DNA of 58,519 bases from an uncultured Eubacteriales bacterium (GTDB taxonomy: Bacteria > Bacillota > Clostridia > Peptostreptococcales > Anaerovoracaceae), in assembly GCA_910583765.1 (NCBI GenBank), contig CAJTYS010000026.1, positions 1 through 58,519 on the forward strand. Direction: 5' to 3'. The notes under the pieces are model-generated. The model was not told the DNA's origin and ran no database searches. It worked only from the letters and a program-made list of their open reading frames with translations. This document shows, one piece after another, positions 18,303-27,556 of this stretch. A program made the position numbers and the translations under genes. Each line of letters opens with the position of its first letter. Within the stretch, counting starts at the first letter, position 1.

Positions 18303-18331
18303 TTGCCATTTCAAAGCCAGAATGTTAGAAT
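18303..18331 (+). promoter_or_regulatory. Sigma-70-type promoter for AAA-ATPase-like copy 2
   Basis: TTGCCA (18303-18308), a 17-bp spacer and TAGAAT (18326-18331) lie 45 bp before the start codon. Confidence 0.55.
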
Positions 18332-18375
18332 AGACCCATGAAAAAGGGGGAAATCAAGAAAGGGCGGGAGAGAAT

Positions 18376-20163
18376 ATGGCCAGAGTCATCAGCATCGGGC
18401 GACAGGATTTTGAAAAGCTGCGCGAAAGAAACAACTTTTACGTGGACAAGACCCATTTCATCAAGGAGTGGTGGGAAGCGGACGACGAAGTGACGCTCAT
18501 CGCCCGGCCAAGGCGGTTCGGGAAGACATTGAACATGAGCATGATGGAAAAGTTTTTTTCCACGGATTATGCGGGAAGAAGCGATCTGTTTGAAGGACTT
18601 TCCATTTGGAAAGATGAGAAATATCGGCAGCTGCAGGGGACCTACCCGGTGATTTTTCTCAGCTTCGCAGGTGTGAAAGCTGGGAATCATAAGAATGCAC
18701 GGAGGGAAATATGCGAAATCATTGCCGACCAATACGCAAAGCGGGAATTCTTATTGGAAGGAGACCTTTTGGCTCAGCAAGAAAAAGAATCGTTCCGCAG
18801 AAAGACCATTGACATGGATGACGTGGATGCGTCATTGGCCTTGCGCCAGCTGGCGGATTATTTGTCTCGTTATCATGAAAAGAAAGTGATCATCTTGCTG
18901 GACGAATACGACACCCCTATGCAGGAAGCTTACATGGGCGGCTATTGGGACGACATGGCGGCCTTCATCAGGGGGGTGTTCAATTACACGTTCAAGACCA
19001 ATCCCTATTTGGAACGGGCCATCATGACGGGCATCACCAGGGTCAGCAGGGAGTCCATTTTTTCCGACCTGAACAATTTGAAAGTGGTGACCACCACATC
19101 CAAGAAATATGTGGACTGCTTCGGCTTCACAGAGGAAGAAGTCTTCGCCGCCCTGGACGAGCAGGGCCTGTCCGACAAGAAAGAAGAAGTAAAAGCTTGG
19201 TATGATGGCTTCACCTTCGGGGACAAGACCGACATTTACAATCCTTGGTCTATTATCAACTGTTTGGACGCTAGAGAAGTGGGTGCCTACTGGGCCAATT
19301 CCAGTTCCAACGGATTGGCGGGCAAATTGATCCGAGAGGGAAGCGAGGAAATCAAGCGGGATTTCGAAACGCTGCTTGGCGGGGGAACCATCGTGACCGA
19401 CATTGACGAACAGATCGTGTACGGCGAATTGGATGGAAGCGAAACGGCGATTTGGAGCCTGCTTTTGGCCAGCGGCTATTTGAAGGTGGAGCGAAAAACG
19501 ATTCCTCTGGAAGAGGAAGACGGTTTGGGAAGGCCGGAGTACGAGCTGGCACTGACCAACAGGGAAGTCAGGCGCATGTTTTACTCCATGGTGCGGGATT
19601 GGTTCCAAAGGGACCGCCGAAACTACAACCGGTTCATCAAAGCCTTGCTTTCTGGTGATTTGGAAGCCATGAACGAGTACATGAACAACGTGGCACTGTC
19701 CACATTCAGCTATTTCGACACGGGAAAAGAGCTTTCCCGATCGGAGCCGGAACGCTTTCACGCTGTGGAAGCGATCACTAAGAATTTTGACAAGCAAAAT
19801 TCAAGTGCCTGCTTCTACCACGGCTTCGTTTTGGGCCTGATGGTGGAACTTACCGGCAGATACGCCTTGACTTCCAACCGTGAAAGCGGGTTCGGCAGGT
19901 ATGACGTGACGCTGGAACCGCTTAATCGAAAGGACGATGCGATGATTCTGGAATTCAAGGTTTTCCAGCCTAGGCGTGAAAAGAGCCTGGAAGAAACCGC
20001 CCAGGCGGCCTTAGCGCAGATCGATGAAAAACAATACGCCGCCGCCTTACAGGCCAAGGGCGTGGCTGCGGAGCGAATACAAAAATACGGGTTCGCCTTT
20101 GAAGGAAAGAACGTGTTGATTATGGAAGGCAAGAAAGAGGGCGGCTGTCCGGAAAACGCATAA
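18376..20163 (+). CDS. AAA-ATPase-like / PD-(D/E)XK nuclease-like protein, copy 2
   Basis: The 595-residue protein starts FYVDKTHFIKEWW, then ARPRRFGKTLN (Walker A-like, about residues 43-53), LLDEYDTPM (Walker B-like), the TGITRVSRESIFSDLNN block and a C-terminal PD-(D/E)XK-like domain with SNRESGFGRYDV and EFKVFQP. It is nearly collinear with copy 1 at 1-1509, except for a 19-residue in-frame insert at 19759-19815. This family is often multicopy in Clostridia and Bacteroidota; function unknown, with DNA-processing proposed from the nuclease fold. It has its own promoter and ends at a bidirectional terminator region. Confidence 0.9.
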   Translation: MARVISIGRQDFEKLRERNNFYVDKTHFIKEWWEADDEVTLIARPRRFGKTLNMSMMEKFFSTDYAGRSDLFEGLSIWKDEKYRQLQGTYPVIFLSFAGVKAGNHKNARREICEIIADQYAKREFLLEGDLLAQQEKESFRRKTIDMDDVDASLALRQLADYLSRYHEKKVIILLDEYDTPMQEAYMGGYWDDMAAFIRGVFNYTFKTNPYLERAIMTGITRVSRESIFSDLNNLKVVTTTSKKYVDCFGFTEEEVFAALDEQGLSDKKEEVKAWYDGFTFGDKTDIYNPWSIINCLDAREVGAYWANSSSNGLAGKLIREGSEEIKRDFETLLGGGTIVTDIDEQIVYGELDGSETAIWSLLLASGYLKVERKTIPLEEEDGLGRPEYELALTNREVRRMFYSMVRDWFQRDRRNYNRFIKALLSGDLEAMNEYMNNVALSTFSYFDTGKELSRSEPERFHAVEAITKNFDKQNSSACFYHGFVLGLMVELTGRYALTSNRESGFGRYDVTLEPLNRKDDAMILEFKVFQPRREKSLEETAQAALAQIDEKQYAAALQAKGVAAERIQKYGFAFEGKNVLIMEGKKEGGCPENA

Positions 20164-20309
20164 AAAGTTTTGGCTCATCTTTATTTCACACAAACTGATC
20201 ATGCCTCACAAAAATTCCACATTACATCAATTGGAGCCAATGCGTTCAATGAAAACCAAAAAATAAGAATCTCTACTTGAGTGCTGCACAAAGATAGGCT
20301 GCAAAATCT

Positions 20310-20348
20310 AAAGACCTCCTATAGGAAAAAAGGCTATAGGAGGTCTTT
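20310..20348. terminator. Bidirectional terminator, perfect 15-bp stem
   Basis: AAAGACCTCCTATAG (20310-20324) and its exact complement (20334-20348) flank a 9-bp loop. It lies between convergent genes, 29 bp from the stop of the minus-strand permease, and A/T ends on both sides suit either direction. Confidence 0.85.
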
Positions 20349-20376
20349 GTCTTAGGGTAAAAATGATTCATATTTC

Positions 20377-22884
20377 CTACATCTCATTTCCCCGCAGCAG
20401 TTCAATAATCGTTTCTTTTTTCGATTTTGAAAAAACCAACAAGGCTGTGGCTACGCAAATTACGGTAATCACGATGAATATAAACAAAGTTTTCATGACC
20501 GGAAAAGCAAATGGAATTCTATAGATATTAAAGTTTGTGAATACCAGATAGCTTGCTGGCAAACCAATGATCAGCGAAATGACGATGGACAAAACTGCGT
20601 ACCCCAAACTCTCAAGCACGATCATTTTTTTAATCTGTTTTCTTGTCATGCCGATGCTCTCTAAAACAGCAAATTCTTTAGAACGATTTTGCATGCTTTC
20701 CGACATCATGTTCAGATAGTTTGAAATCGCAAGCAGCATGATGATGATTCCCAGACTTCCGCCTAAAACAGTAATTTGGTTTTCGGAATTTTTCATTTCT
20801 GAATAGCTGTCTAATTTTGATTCTGTGGAAATGAGCTGATTGCTCTCCACAAGCTTTTTGATTGACGTTTCCACGCTTTTGGAAAAAGGTTCGTCATAAT
20901 CAATTTTGATCATTTCGATCAAAGGCTGCCCCATGAGTTTATCGAAAAAATCATCGCTCACAATCAAATCAGGCGTATAGCCAGCAGCGTAGTAGGCTGG
21001 ATAATCATCTATGATCGCCCCTGCTTCTATGATTTCCTTTTTCTCCGGATTCAGGGCAGTGGGAATTGAAAATTTAACCTTTTTCCCTGGAATGCCATGA
21101 TCGCCTTGTGTAAAATTTTCAGAAACAAAAGCAATGTCTCCGTTTTTGAATTTCTCCTGATCAAGAGGATGTTCCAAAGTATGATTGATTCTTTCAAATT
21201 CCAACTCATCGATCCCGACAATTCTGCAAGTAAAAAGATGGTGGTTCGGCTGTTTTTTATATACCTTTATATCTTTTTCATAGTTGCCCGGAGAATATCG
21301 GGAAGCATATAATTCTTTATAATATTCTCCATAGACGTTTTCCTGATATGGCACACAGGCTGCCGCTGATTTTAAAACCCGCACGTCTTTCACGCCATCC
21401 ATGGATTTTATTTGTTTGATTAAATCCCCAGTGATAACCTGCTTTTCCTCATCATCAGAAAGCAGCGTTTGATTTAAAAGTCTTAAATCATAATCATAAG
21501 AATGATTTAAAATGTTTTTTGCGTTATTCGCCTCAATCACAACATGGATAATCAGAAAGAGCGATACCGCCAAACTCAACGAGCACATGACAATGGCAAA
21601 TTGTTTCTTGTCTCGGAACAGATTCGTTTTTACCATGGAGCGAATATCTCCACCAGTTCTTTTTTTTGTTTTCGCTTTCACAGACGATGCCCCTACGTAT
21701 TTCATTGCTTCGATGGGAGAACAATTCATCGCTATTTTCGCCGGTTTCTGGCTGCTGATCATGGTTGTCGCGAATGAAAAAACAGCAGCGATCATAAATA
21801 CCCATAGAGAGATGGTTCCAACCTCGCTTGCCGCGATGGTTGGATTTAAGGCATGTAATAACTGAGGAATGACGATCTTCCCAACAATCGCTGAACAAAC
21901 TAAGCCCAAAGGGATTCCCACGCCTGCGTTCCACAGCATTTGCTGATAGATCATCTTTCTAATTTGAACAGATGTGGTGCCGATTGTTTTGAGCTGTCCC
22001 AAATACCGGATGTCTCGATTTACGGAAATGTACAAAGTGTTGTAAATGAACAAATATCCACTCATGAAAACCAGGACTAATAACACTGCCAATCCAATCA
22101 TGGTTTTAATGAAATTAGAAATGGTGTCATAATCACCTTCGATAATTTGATTTCCAGATATTCCAATTTGATTTTGCATTTCTGTAATATCATTTTCAGA
22201 ATATAGAGGATTGTTCAAGGAAATCTTTAATGATCCTTGGGTTAAATCAGTCTGCAGCACGCCTGTTGATTGATAAAACTTTTCAGAAACATAGCCCTTG
22301 TCCACGCCTGTGTAATCCAGAAACCAGCCGCTTAAAACAAAAGTTTTCGTAATATCTTTATTCTCGCTGTTTTCCGCTAAAGTTTGGTATACCAAAGGTA
22401 ATTCCATGCCCACTTTCGGATTTTGAATGCCCATGGAACTTAGAGCCCTGTGAGAGAGCATGATTTCATTTTTCTTATTTGGATAGTTTCCTTCATAATG
22501 ATCCAATGCCGGAATCGTCTGCTTTTCCCAGCAGGTATCATCTAACCAAAATAATCGCACCTTGTCTAATTCCTGATCTTGATATTTTGACACGACCGCG
22601 CATTTCACGCAAAGTCCTGCGTATTTTACCCTGTCCATGTCTCGCATGATAGATACCTGATCATCCCTTGGTTCCGTCAATTCAACATCATAATCCATTC
22701 CCTGCATTCTCTCTTGCCTCAAGGAAATGGTGTCCCAATAGCTTAATCCAACGGATATTACGGTGCAGAGTAAAAATGTCGTCAAAAAAATTGCCACTAT
22801 GGTTAATAGATTTCTTTTTTTGTTTGCTTGATATGTTGTTTTTGCCAGGTCCTTGATTACTTTTTTGTTATTGACTTTGAGCAT
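20377..22884 (-). CDS. FtsX-like ABC transporter permease
   Basis: The 835-residue permease has an N-terminal membrane segment, a large extracellular region, three membrane segments around 265-385, a second large extracellular region and three membrane segments at the C-terminus; this is the duplicated FtsX layout of the MacB/SalY class. ESIGMTRKQIKKMI near the end is the typical cytoplasmic coupling segment. It is preceded 3 bp upstream by its ATPase gene and by a two-component system, so it probably exports or senses an antimicrobial peptide or envelope-damaging compound. Confidence 0.9.
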   Translation of the reverse strand: MLKVNNKKVIKDLAKTTYQANKKRNLLTIVAIFLTTFLLCTVISVGLSYWDTISLRQERMQGMDYDVELTEPRDDQVSIMRDMDRVKYAGLCVKCAVVSKYQDQELDKVRLFWLDDTCWEKQTIPALDHYEGNYPNKKNEIMLSHRALSSMGIQNPKVGMELPLVYQTLAENSENKDITKTFVLSGWFLDYTGVDKGYVSEKFYQSTGVLQTDLTQGSLKISLNNPLYSENDITEMQNQIGISGNQIIEGDYDTISNFIKTMIGLAVLLVLVFMSGYLFIYNTLYISVNRDIRYLGQLKTIGTTSVQIRKMIYQQMLWNAGVGIPLGLVCSAIVGKIVIPQLLHALNPTIAASEVGTISLWVFMIAAVFSFATTMISSQKPAKIAMNCSPIEAMKYVGASSVKAKTKKRTGGDIRSMVKTNLFRDKKQFAIVMCSLSLAVSLFLIIHVVIEANNAKNILNHSYDYDLRLLNQTLLSDDEEKQVITGDLIKQIKSMDGVKDVRVLKSAAACVPYQENVYGEYYKELYASRYSPGNYEKDIKVYKKQPNHHLFTCRIVGIDELEFERINHTLEHPLDQEKFKNGDIAFVSENFTQGDHGIPGKKVKFSIPTALNPEKKEIIEAGAIIDDYPAYYAAGYTPDLIVSDDFFDKLMGQPLIEMIKIDYDEPFSKSVETSIKKLVESNQLISTESKLDSYSEMKNSENQITVLGGSLGIIIMLLAISNYLNMMSESMQNRSKEFAVLESIGMTRKQIKKMIVLESLGYAVLSIVISLIIGLPASYLVFTNFNIYRIPFAFPVMKTLFIFIVITVICVATALLVFSKSKKETIIELLRGNEM

Positions 22885-22887
22885 TGT

Positions 22888-23562
22888 TTACTCACCGCCT
22901 TTCACGATTTTCCCGTCTTCTATGCGGATGATCCGATCCGCCATTTGGGCGATTTCTTCGTTGTGGGTGATCATGACAATGGTTTGGGCCAGATGCTGAC
23001 TGGAAACTTTTATCAATCCTAAAACATCTTGGCTTGTTCGGCTATCCAGATTTCCCGTCGGTTCATCGGCGAGAATCATGGCTGGTTTTATGGCCAAAGC
23101 TCTTGCTAACGCCACCCGCTGCTGCTGTCCGCCGGATAATTGATTGGGCATGAAATATTTTTTGTCTTCCAGGCTTAATAGTTTGAGAATTGCCTCAATA
23201 TAGCTCTGATCTGGTTTGATGCCGTCTAATTTAATGGGCAGCACAATATTTTCATATACGTTCATCAGCGGCAAAAGATTATAGTTTTGAAACACGAATC
23301 CTATTTTCCTTCTTCGATAAACGGTCAGTTCATCGCGCGACAGTCCTGAAATGTCTCTGCCGTCAATGATGACTTGTCCCGAAGTCGGGTTGTCCAATCC
23401 ACCGAGCATGTGCAGCAAAGTGGATTTTCCACTTCCAGAAGTGCCGACGATGGCTAAAAATTCTCCTTTGCGAATGTCTAAATCCACGCCGTCCAAGGCT
23501 TTTACTGTGTTCTCTCCCGCATGATAATGTTTTTTTAGATTTTTAACTGATAAAATATTCAT
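22888..23562 (-). CDS. ABC transporter ATP-binding protein (MacB/LolD-type)
   Basis: The 224-residue ATPase has Walker A GTSGSGKS, signature LSGGQQQR and Walker B ILADEPTG. The start at 23562 (MNILSVKNLK) follows AAAGGAGAACGAAGG; an upstream in-frame start at 23595 overlaps the probable promoter. Works with the FtsX-like permease directly downstream. Its promoter carries a tandem operator (23606-23627) that suits the neighbouring response regulator. Confidence 0.93.
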   Translation of the reverse strand: MNILSVKNLKKHYHAGENTVKALDGVDLDIRKGEFLAIVGTSGSGKSTLLHMLGGLDNPTSGQVIIDGRDISGLSRDELTVYRRRKIGFVFQNYNLLPLMNVYENIVLPIKLDGIKPDQSYIEAILKLLSLEDKKYFMPNQLSGGQQQRVALARALAIKPAMILADEPTGNLDSRTSQDVLGLIKVSSQHLAQTIVMITHNEEIAQMADRIIRIEDGKIVKGGE

Positions 23563-23605
23563 CCTTCGTTCTCCTTTCCTTGTTTGCCTCATCATAACAA
23601 AGACT

Positions 23606-23627
23606 TCTTTCTCAAATCTTTCTCAAA
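23606..23627 (-). promoter_or_regulatory. Tandem 11-bp direct repeat, candidate response-regulator operator
   Basis: On the minus strand TTTGAGAAAGA occurs twice head-to-tail without a gap. Adjacent direct repeats with 10-11 bp period are the usual target of OmpR-type regulators. It lies about 45-65 bp upstream of the ATPase start codon, near the expected -35, with TATGAT (23591-23596 in plus coordinates) as possible -10. Confidence 0.65.
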
Positions 23628-23704
23628 GGTGACAATTTTGACACAATGGAAAATAAGGAGCTCGGGAAAATGTCCGCACCTCCTGATTGAGAAAAAAGTC
23701 CTGA

Positions 23705-24625
23705 TTAAAAGGCTCTGCGGGATAAGAACACTTCCACAGTGGTTCCTTTCTTTAATTGGGATTTTATTTTGATATATCCTTGTTGTTTTCTCAACACTTC
23801 TCTGGCTAAATATAGGCCGATGCCAAAGCCTTGCTGATGGATGACATTGGTTCCCCGATAAAACCTTTGAAATACTTTTCCCTGCTCTTGCTCAGGGATG
23901 CCGATGCCATGATCTGTAATTCGCACACATACAAATGACTCGTATAAAATAGGCGTAATCGTTACTTCTGTACCATTTGGCGAATATTTTACTGCGTTTT
24001 CAAGAATGTTCGCAAAAACTTCTTCTGTCCATTTGGGGTCGGCAAAAGCTTGATATTCGCCGGGTTCTAAACGAATATGGATGTTTTTCTTCATCGCGTC
24101 CAATTCCACCAATTGACAGCTTTTTTTCATGGTCTTGTCCAGATCGATGATCTTAGGATTGACAGAAATGATTTCCTGCTCCGCATACGAAGACTTCAGC
24201 AGTTCTTTCATAAAAAACTCTAATTTTTCGGCGTTTTTTTCGACTTTATCTGCCAATCGAACGGAGGAGGATTCTTTCAGTTCGTCTTTCAATAAACCAG
24301 CGTATAAAGTAATATTCGTGAGGGGCGTTCGTATTTGGTGACTCATATTAGATAGCAAGGACTTGATGGTGTCCCGTTCTTGCTCTGCGGATTCTTTTTG
24401 CGTGCGGGAAATGTCAACAATGCGGTTTAATCTTTCAGAAATAGCGGAATCCAGGGATTCATCATAGGTAAGGTCAATTTGCTTTCCACTGAGGATTTCA
24501 TCGGTCTTGTTCAAAAATCCATGATATTGAGAGGATAACTTATTTTTATACCAACGAATCACTAGGCCTGAAATCATCATGCTCAAGATGATGACGCTGA
24601 TCATTCCCATCATGTAAATACGCAT
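23705..24625 (-). CDS. Sensor histidine kinase
   Basis: The 306-residue kinase has one clear N-terminal membrane segment (about 4-24) and almost no extracellular domain, then the phospho-acceptor His96 in SHQIRTP, the N box (ENAVKYSP), DHGIGIP and GFGIGLYLA. Start ATG directly abuts the stop of the response regulator (TAAATG). The lack of a sensory domain suggests that it senses through the partner ABC permease, as in Bce-like modules (inference). Confidence 0.92.
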   Translation of the reverse strand: MRIYMMGMISVIILSMMISGLVIRWYKNKLSSQYHGFLNKTDEILSGKQIDLTYDESLDSAISERLNRIVDISRTQKESAEQERDTIKSLLSNMSHQIRTPLTNITLYAGLLKDELKESSSVRLADKVEKNAEKLEFFMKELLKSSYAEQEIISVNPKIIDLDKTMKKSCQLVELDAMKKNIHIRLEPGEYQAFADPKWTEEVFANILENAVKYSPNGTEVTITPILYESFVCVRITDHGIGIPEQEQGKVFQRFYRGTNVIHQQGFGIGLYLAREVLRKQQGYIKIKSQLKKGTTVEVFLSRRAF

Positions 24626-25318
24626 TTATACACTCTCCCAAACATAGCCTTTTCCGTAAACGGTTTTGATATAAGACGGGTGAGAGGAATCATCCTCCAA
24701 TTTTTCTCTTAAACGTCTGATTCCAACGGACAGGGCGTTATCCTCCACATATTCCGTGCCTTCTGGCCATACCCATTCGAGCAGTCGCTCTCGGGTTAAG
24801 ATTCTATTTGGATTTGAGACAAGCAGGTATAAAATCCGCTGCTCGGTTTTACTGAATTCAATGGGCGTCCCATTCTTATAAAATTCCATTGTTTCAAAAT
24901 GAAAGGAAAAAACAGAATCTCTATATTCCCGCTGGCTTGTGGTTGTGTTCCGTCTCAGCAAAGCTCTGATCCTGGCACGGAGAACCATCAAGCTGAAGGG
25001 CTTGGTGATATAATCATCAGCGCCGCTTTCTAAGCCCTTGACGATATCCATTTCCATGCCTTTTGCAGTCAATAAAGCGATGGGAATTTTTACGTTCTGC
25101 TTTAATTCCCGACAAAATTCCAGACCGCTTCCGTCTGGAAGATTGATGTCAAAGATCAGTAAGTCGAACTGGTCAAGCTCCAGCGCTTTTCTTGCTTCGG
25201 CAATAGTTTTGCATATGATGAAATTTAATTCTTCGCTTTGTAAAGATAATTCAATTCCCTCGGCTAAGTCCGTATCATCTTCTAAAATCATGACTAATTT
25301 GTTGTTTTTCGCGAGCAT
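24626..25318 (-). CDS. OmpR/PhoB-family response regulator
   Basis: The 230-residue regulator has the receiver acidic pair EDD (13-15), the phospho-acceptor Asp57 in LLIFDINLPDG, the Lys in TKPF and a winged-helix C-terminus ending YGKGYVWESV. AAGGAGATG stands before the ATG. First gene of the minus-strand module; likely binds the tandem repeat at 23606-23627. Confidence 0.94.
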   Translation of the reverse strand: MLAKNNKLVMILEDDTDLAEGIELSLQSEELNFIICKTIAEARKALELDQFDLLIFDINLPDGSGLEFCRELKQNVKIPIALLTAKGMEMDIVKGLESGADDYITKPFSLMVLRARIRALLRRNTTTSQREYRDSVFSFHFETMEFYKNGTPIEFSKTEQRILYLLVSNPNRILTRERLLEWVWPEGTEYVEDNALSVGIRRLREKLEDDSSHPSYIKTVYGKGYVWESV

Positions 25319-25614
25319 GTGTCACATCTCCTTAAAGCACAATTCATTTTTGAGGTTATATTTCAATCTCTTGATTTTTATGATATCTCTGCTGAAAAAG
25401 AGTGTCAATAAGGATTCTCTTTTGGTTGAGGGGAAATTGCTGTTACTTTCCCTCGGCGACCATCAGAAAGCGAAAAAAGATAGTAATTTCCAGCTACTTG
25501 CTTTATAATAAAAACAGATCATTTGAATGACAATGGCAGATACGGCGGTTTCCAGGCCTTTGCGATGACCATCTGGAAGCGTGCGGATGCCATGATGTGA
25601 TAGGAGAACAGCAT

Positions 25615-26148
25615 ATGACAAAACTGGAAACAGAGCGACTGATCTTGACTCCTTGGAAACGAAAGGACGCGGCGGCTCTTTACAATTATGCCAAAAATCC
25701 CAACGTGGGCCCTCATGCGGGGTGGAAGCCTCATGCTGATATCAAGGAATCACGGAGGATCATCAAGACCATCTTCAAACCCAACCAGGTGTGGGCCATT
25801 CGGGACAAGGAAACGGGAAAAGCCATTGGCAGCATTGGCTTTGAAGAGGATAAATACAGGCCCAGGATCAAAAGCCGGGAGTTGGGTTACTCCATGGATG
25901 AGGCGTACTGGGGAAAGGGCCTGATGACCGAGGCGGCCAAAGAAGTGATTCGCTATGGCTTTGACGTGCTGAATCTGGACATCATCTGCATTTGCACGGG
26001 GCCGGAAAACAAACGCTCCCAGAGCGTGATCCGCAAGTGCGGTTTCACCTACGAGGGGACTTTGCGGTACGCTTACAAAATTTACGATGGGACAGTGCGG
26101 GACGTATTGTGTCACTCATTGAAAAAAGAGGAGTATTATGGAAATTAA
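25615..26148 (+). CDS. GNAT acetyltransferase, RimJ/RimL type
   Basis: The 177-residue protein begins TERLILTPWKRKDA, the standard RimJ/RimL opening, and has GYSMDEAYWGKGLMTEA (acetyl-CoA loop) and NKRSQSVIRKCGF. The start at 25615 follows TAGGAGAAC. It overlaps the next acetyltransferase gene by 11 bp. Substrate could be a protein N-terminus or a small amine. Confidence 0.88.
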   Translation: MTKLETERLILTPWKRKDAAALYNYAKNPNVGPHAGWKPHADIKESRRIIKTIFKPNQVWAIRDKETGKAIGSIGFEEDKYRPRIKSRELGYSMDEAYWGKGLMTEAAKEVIRYGFDVLNLDIICICTGPENKRSQSVIRKCGFTYEGTLRYAYKIYDGTVRDVLCHSLKKEEYYGN

Positions 26149-26782
26149 TGGACTTTACAAGTTGACCAGGGCGGACGAGGAAAAACTGATTCAGACGTTT
26201 CTGGACGCGTTTCAAAATTATCCAAAGCTTATGGCGGCCTTTCCTGATCAGGAGACGAGGCTGGCGGCGGTGGAAGCCACGCTTCGCTATTACACGGCTT
26301 ATGACATGGAATATGGAGATGCTTTTTCCCTGGACCAGCAAATCAAGGAAGGTGTCTGCGTCGTTCATTCAGACGAAATGCGTTACACCCAGGAGCGGCA
26401 TGAAAAGGCGGGGAGCTGCGGGCCAGCGTTTATTGCGGCCATGGCTCGGCTGACAAAAGCAGAGCAGCAAAAATGGAACCATGTGTTTGATGAGCTGGAT
26501 GAATTGGAAAAGGGGATCGACCTGCCGGAGCCTCATCTTTATGTGGATTTTCTAGGAGTCCAGGAAACCTGCCAGCATCAAGGCCGGGGGCGAAAGTTGA
26601 TGAAGGCTGTGTGCGAATACGCGGAAAGCCTGGGGCTGCCGCTGATGCTGTTCACCAATACAGAAGAAGACGTGACTTTTTATAAAAGCCTGGGATTCCA
26701 AGTGGTGGGCATCGTCCGTTCCGAGAAATTCGGGTTCGTGAACACGTATCTAGTGAAGGAGGCACCGTGTCATGGCGCATAA
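26138..26782 (+). CDS. GNAT-family acetyltransferase
   Basis: The 214-residue protein has YVDFLGVQETCQHQGRGRKL, the acetyl-CoA-binding motif A of the GNAT fold, and FYKSLGFQV at motif B. It is translationally coupled to the previous and next genes (11-bp overlaps on both sides). Substrate unknown. Confidence 0.85.
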   Translation: MEINGLYKLTRADEEKLIQTFLDAFQNYPKLMAAFPDQETRLAAVEATLRYYTAYDMEYGDAFSLDQQIKEGVCVVHSDEMRYTQERHEKAGSCGPAFIAAMARLTKAEQQKWNHVFDELDELEKGIDLPEPHLYVDFLGVQETCQHQGRGRKLMKAVCEYAESLGLPLMLFTNTEEDVTFYKSLGFQVVGIVRSEKFGFVNTYLVKEAPCHGA

Positions 26783-27257
26783 TGGCAAGCACAAAACCAA
26801 TGCCATCCGCATCGTAGAGGCGAAAAAGATTTCCTATCAGATTCACGAATACGACGCACCTGACGGATTTCTGGATGGTGTTTCCGTGGCAAAAGCCACT
26901 GGCATGGACATGGCAAAAGTCTTCAAAACTCTGGTGCTGCAAGGTGCCAGCAGGGAGCATTATGTCTGCGTGATCCCTGTGGCAAAGGAACTGAATTTGA
27001 AGAAAGCAGCCAAGCATTTTGGCGAGAAAAAGATGGAGATGATCCTGGCCAGAGACATTACGAAAGTCACCGGATACATCAAAGGCGGCTGCTCGCCCGT
27101 GGGCATGAAAAAGCTATTCAAAACAGCCATTGATGACAGTGCGGGGGCCTTGGAAACCATGGTGGTCAGTGCTGGAAAAGTGGGCCTGCAGATGGAGGTG
27201 CCGGTTAGCGGCCTTTTGGAAGCTATCGGAGCCGAATTGGCCCAATTGACGGATTGA
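26772..27257 (+). CDS. ybaK: Cys-tRNA(Pro)/Cys-tRNA deacylase, YbaK/EbsC family
   Basis: The 161-residue protein shows the YbaK fold blocks: KTNAIRI start, VAKATGMDMAKVFKTLV, the conserved Lys segment in VCVIPVAKEL and GGCSPVGMKK with the active-site Gly-rich loop. It hydrolyses mischarged Cys-tRNA(Pro) made by prolyl-tRNA synthetase. Last gene of the three-gene overlapping unit. Confidence 0.92.
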   Translation: MAHNGKHKTNAIRIVEAKKISYQIHEYDAPDGFLDGVSVAKATGMDMAKVFKTLVLQGASREHYVCVIPVAKELNLKKAAKHFGEKKMEMILARDITKVTGYIKGGCSPVGMKKLFKTAIDDSAGALETMVVSAGKVGLQMEVPVSGLLEAIGAELAQLTD

Positions 27258-27387
27258 TAGGCGGATGAAATGTAAAAAACATGAAATATTAACATAAAAA
27301 ACCTAAAACCAACATAAAAATAAAATAGGATAGTATTGAGTCAAGTCATTGGCTCAATTTCCGGGCAAGAGGGGAAAGGAGATTAGA

Positions 27388-27540
27388 ATGGAGGACATGG
27401 CAGTGTTTAAGGGGTACTTGAGGGGCCTTATGCGGCAGCTGAAACTGTTGAAAAAGGCCATTTCTGAAAAGGATTTAGAGCAGGCCGAAAGGCTGGTTGA
27501 CGAATTGATTGAGGACACGCAAAATAATATTGAAGACTAG
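27388..27540 (+). CDS. Small 50-residue protein of unknown function
   Basis: MEDMAVFKGYLRGLMRQLKLLKKAI... encodes a two-helix amphipathic protein, basic at first and acidic at the end. AAGGAGATTAGA precedes the ATG, and a long hairpin with T-run follows (27557-27606), so it appears to be a separate gene. ATTGAG/CTCAAT (27335-27358) is a small inverted repeat upstream. No family recognised. An upstream in-frame TTG at 27349 is less likely. Confidence 0.6.
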   Translation: MEDMAVFKGYLRGLMRQLKLLKKAISEKDLEQAERLVDELIEDTQNNIED

Positions 27541-27556
27541 AACCACCCAAACAAAT

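Noticed and set aside
18832..19797. 321-codon open frame opposite the second AAA-ATPase-like gene
   Set aside because: It is a shadow of a well-conserved gene on the other strand, with His/Val/Gln-rich composition typical of an antisense frame.
25424..25455. Hairpin GAGGGGAAA...TTTCCCTC between response regulator and acetyltransferase genes
   Set aside because: One bulged base and no T-run; not enough to call a terminator or operator.
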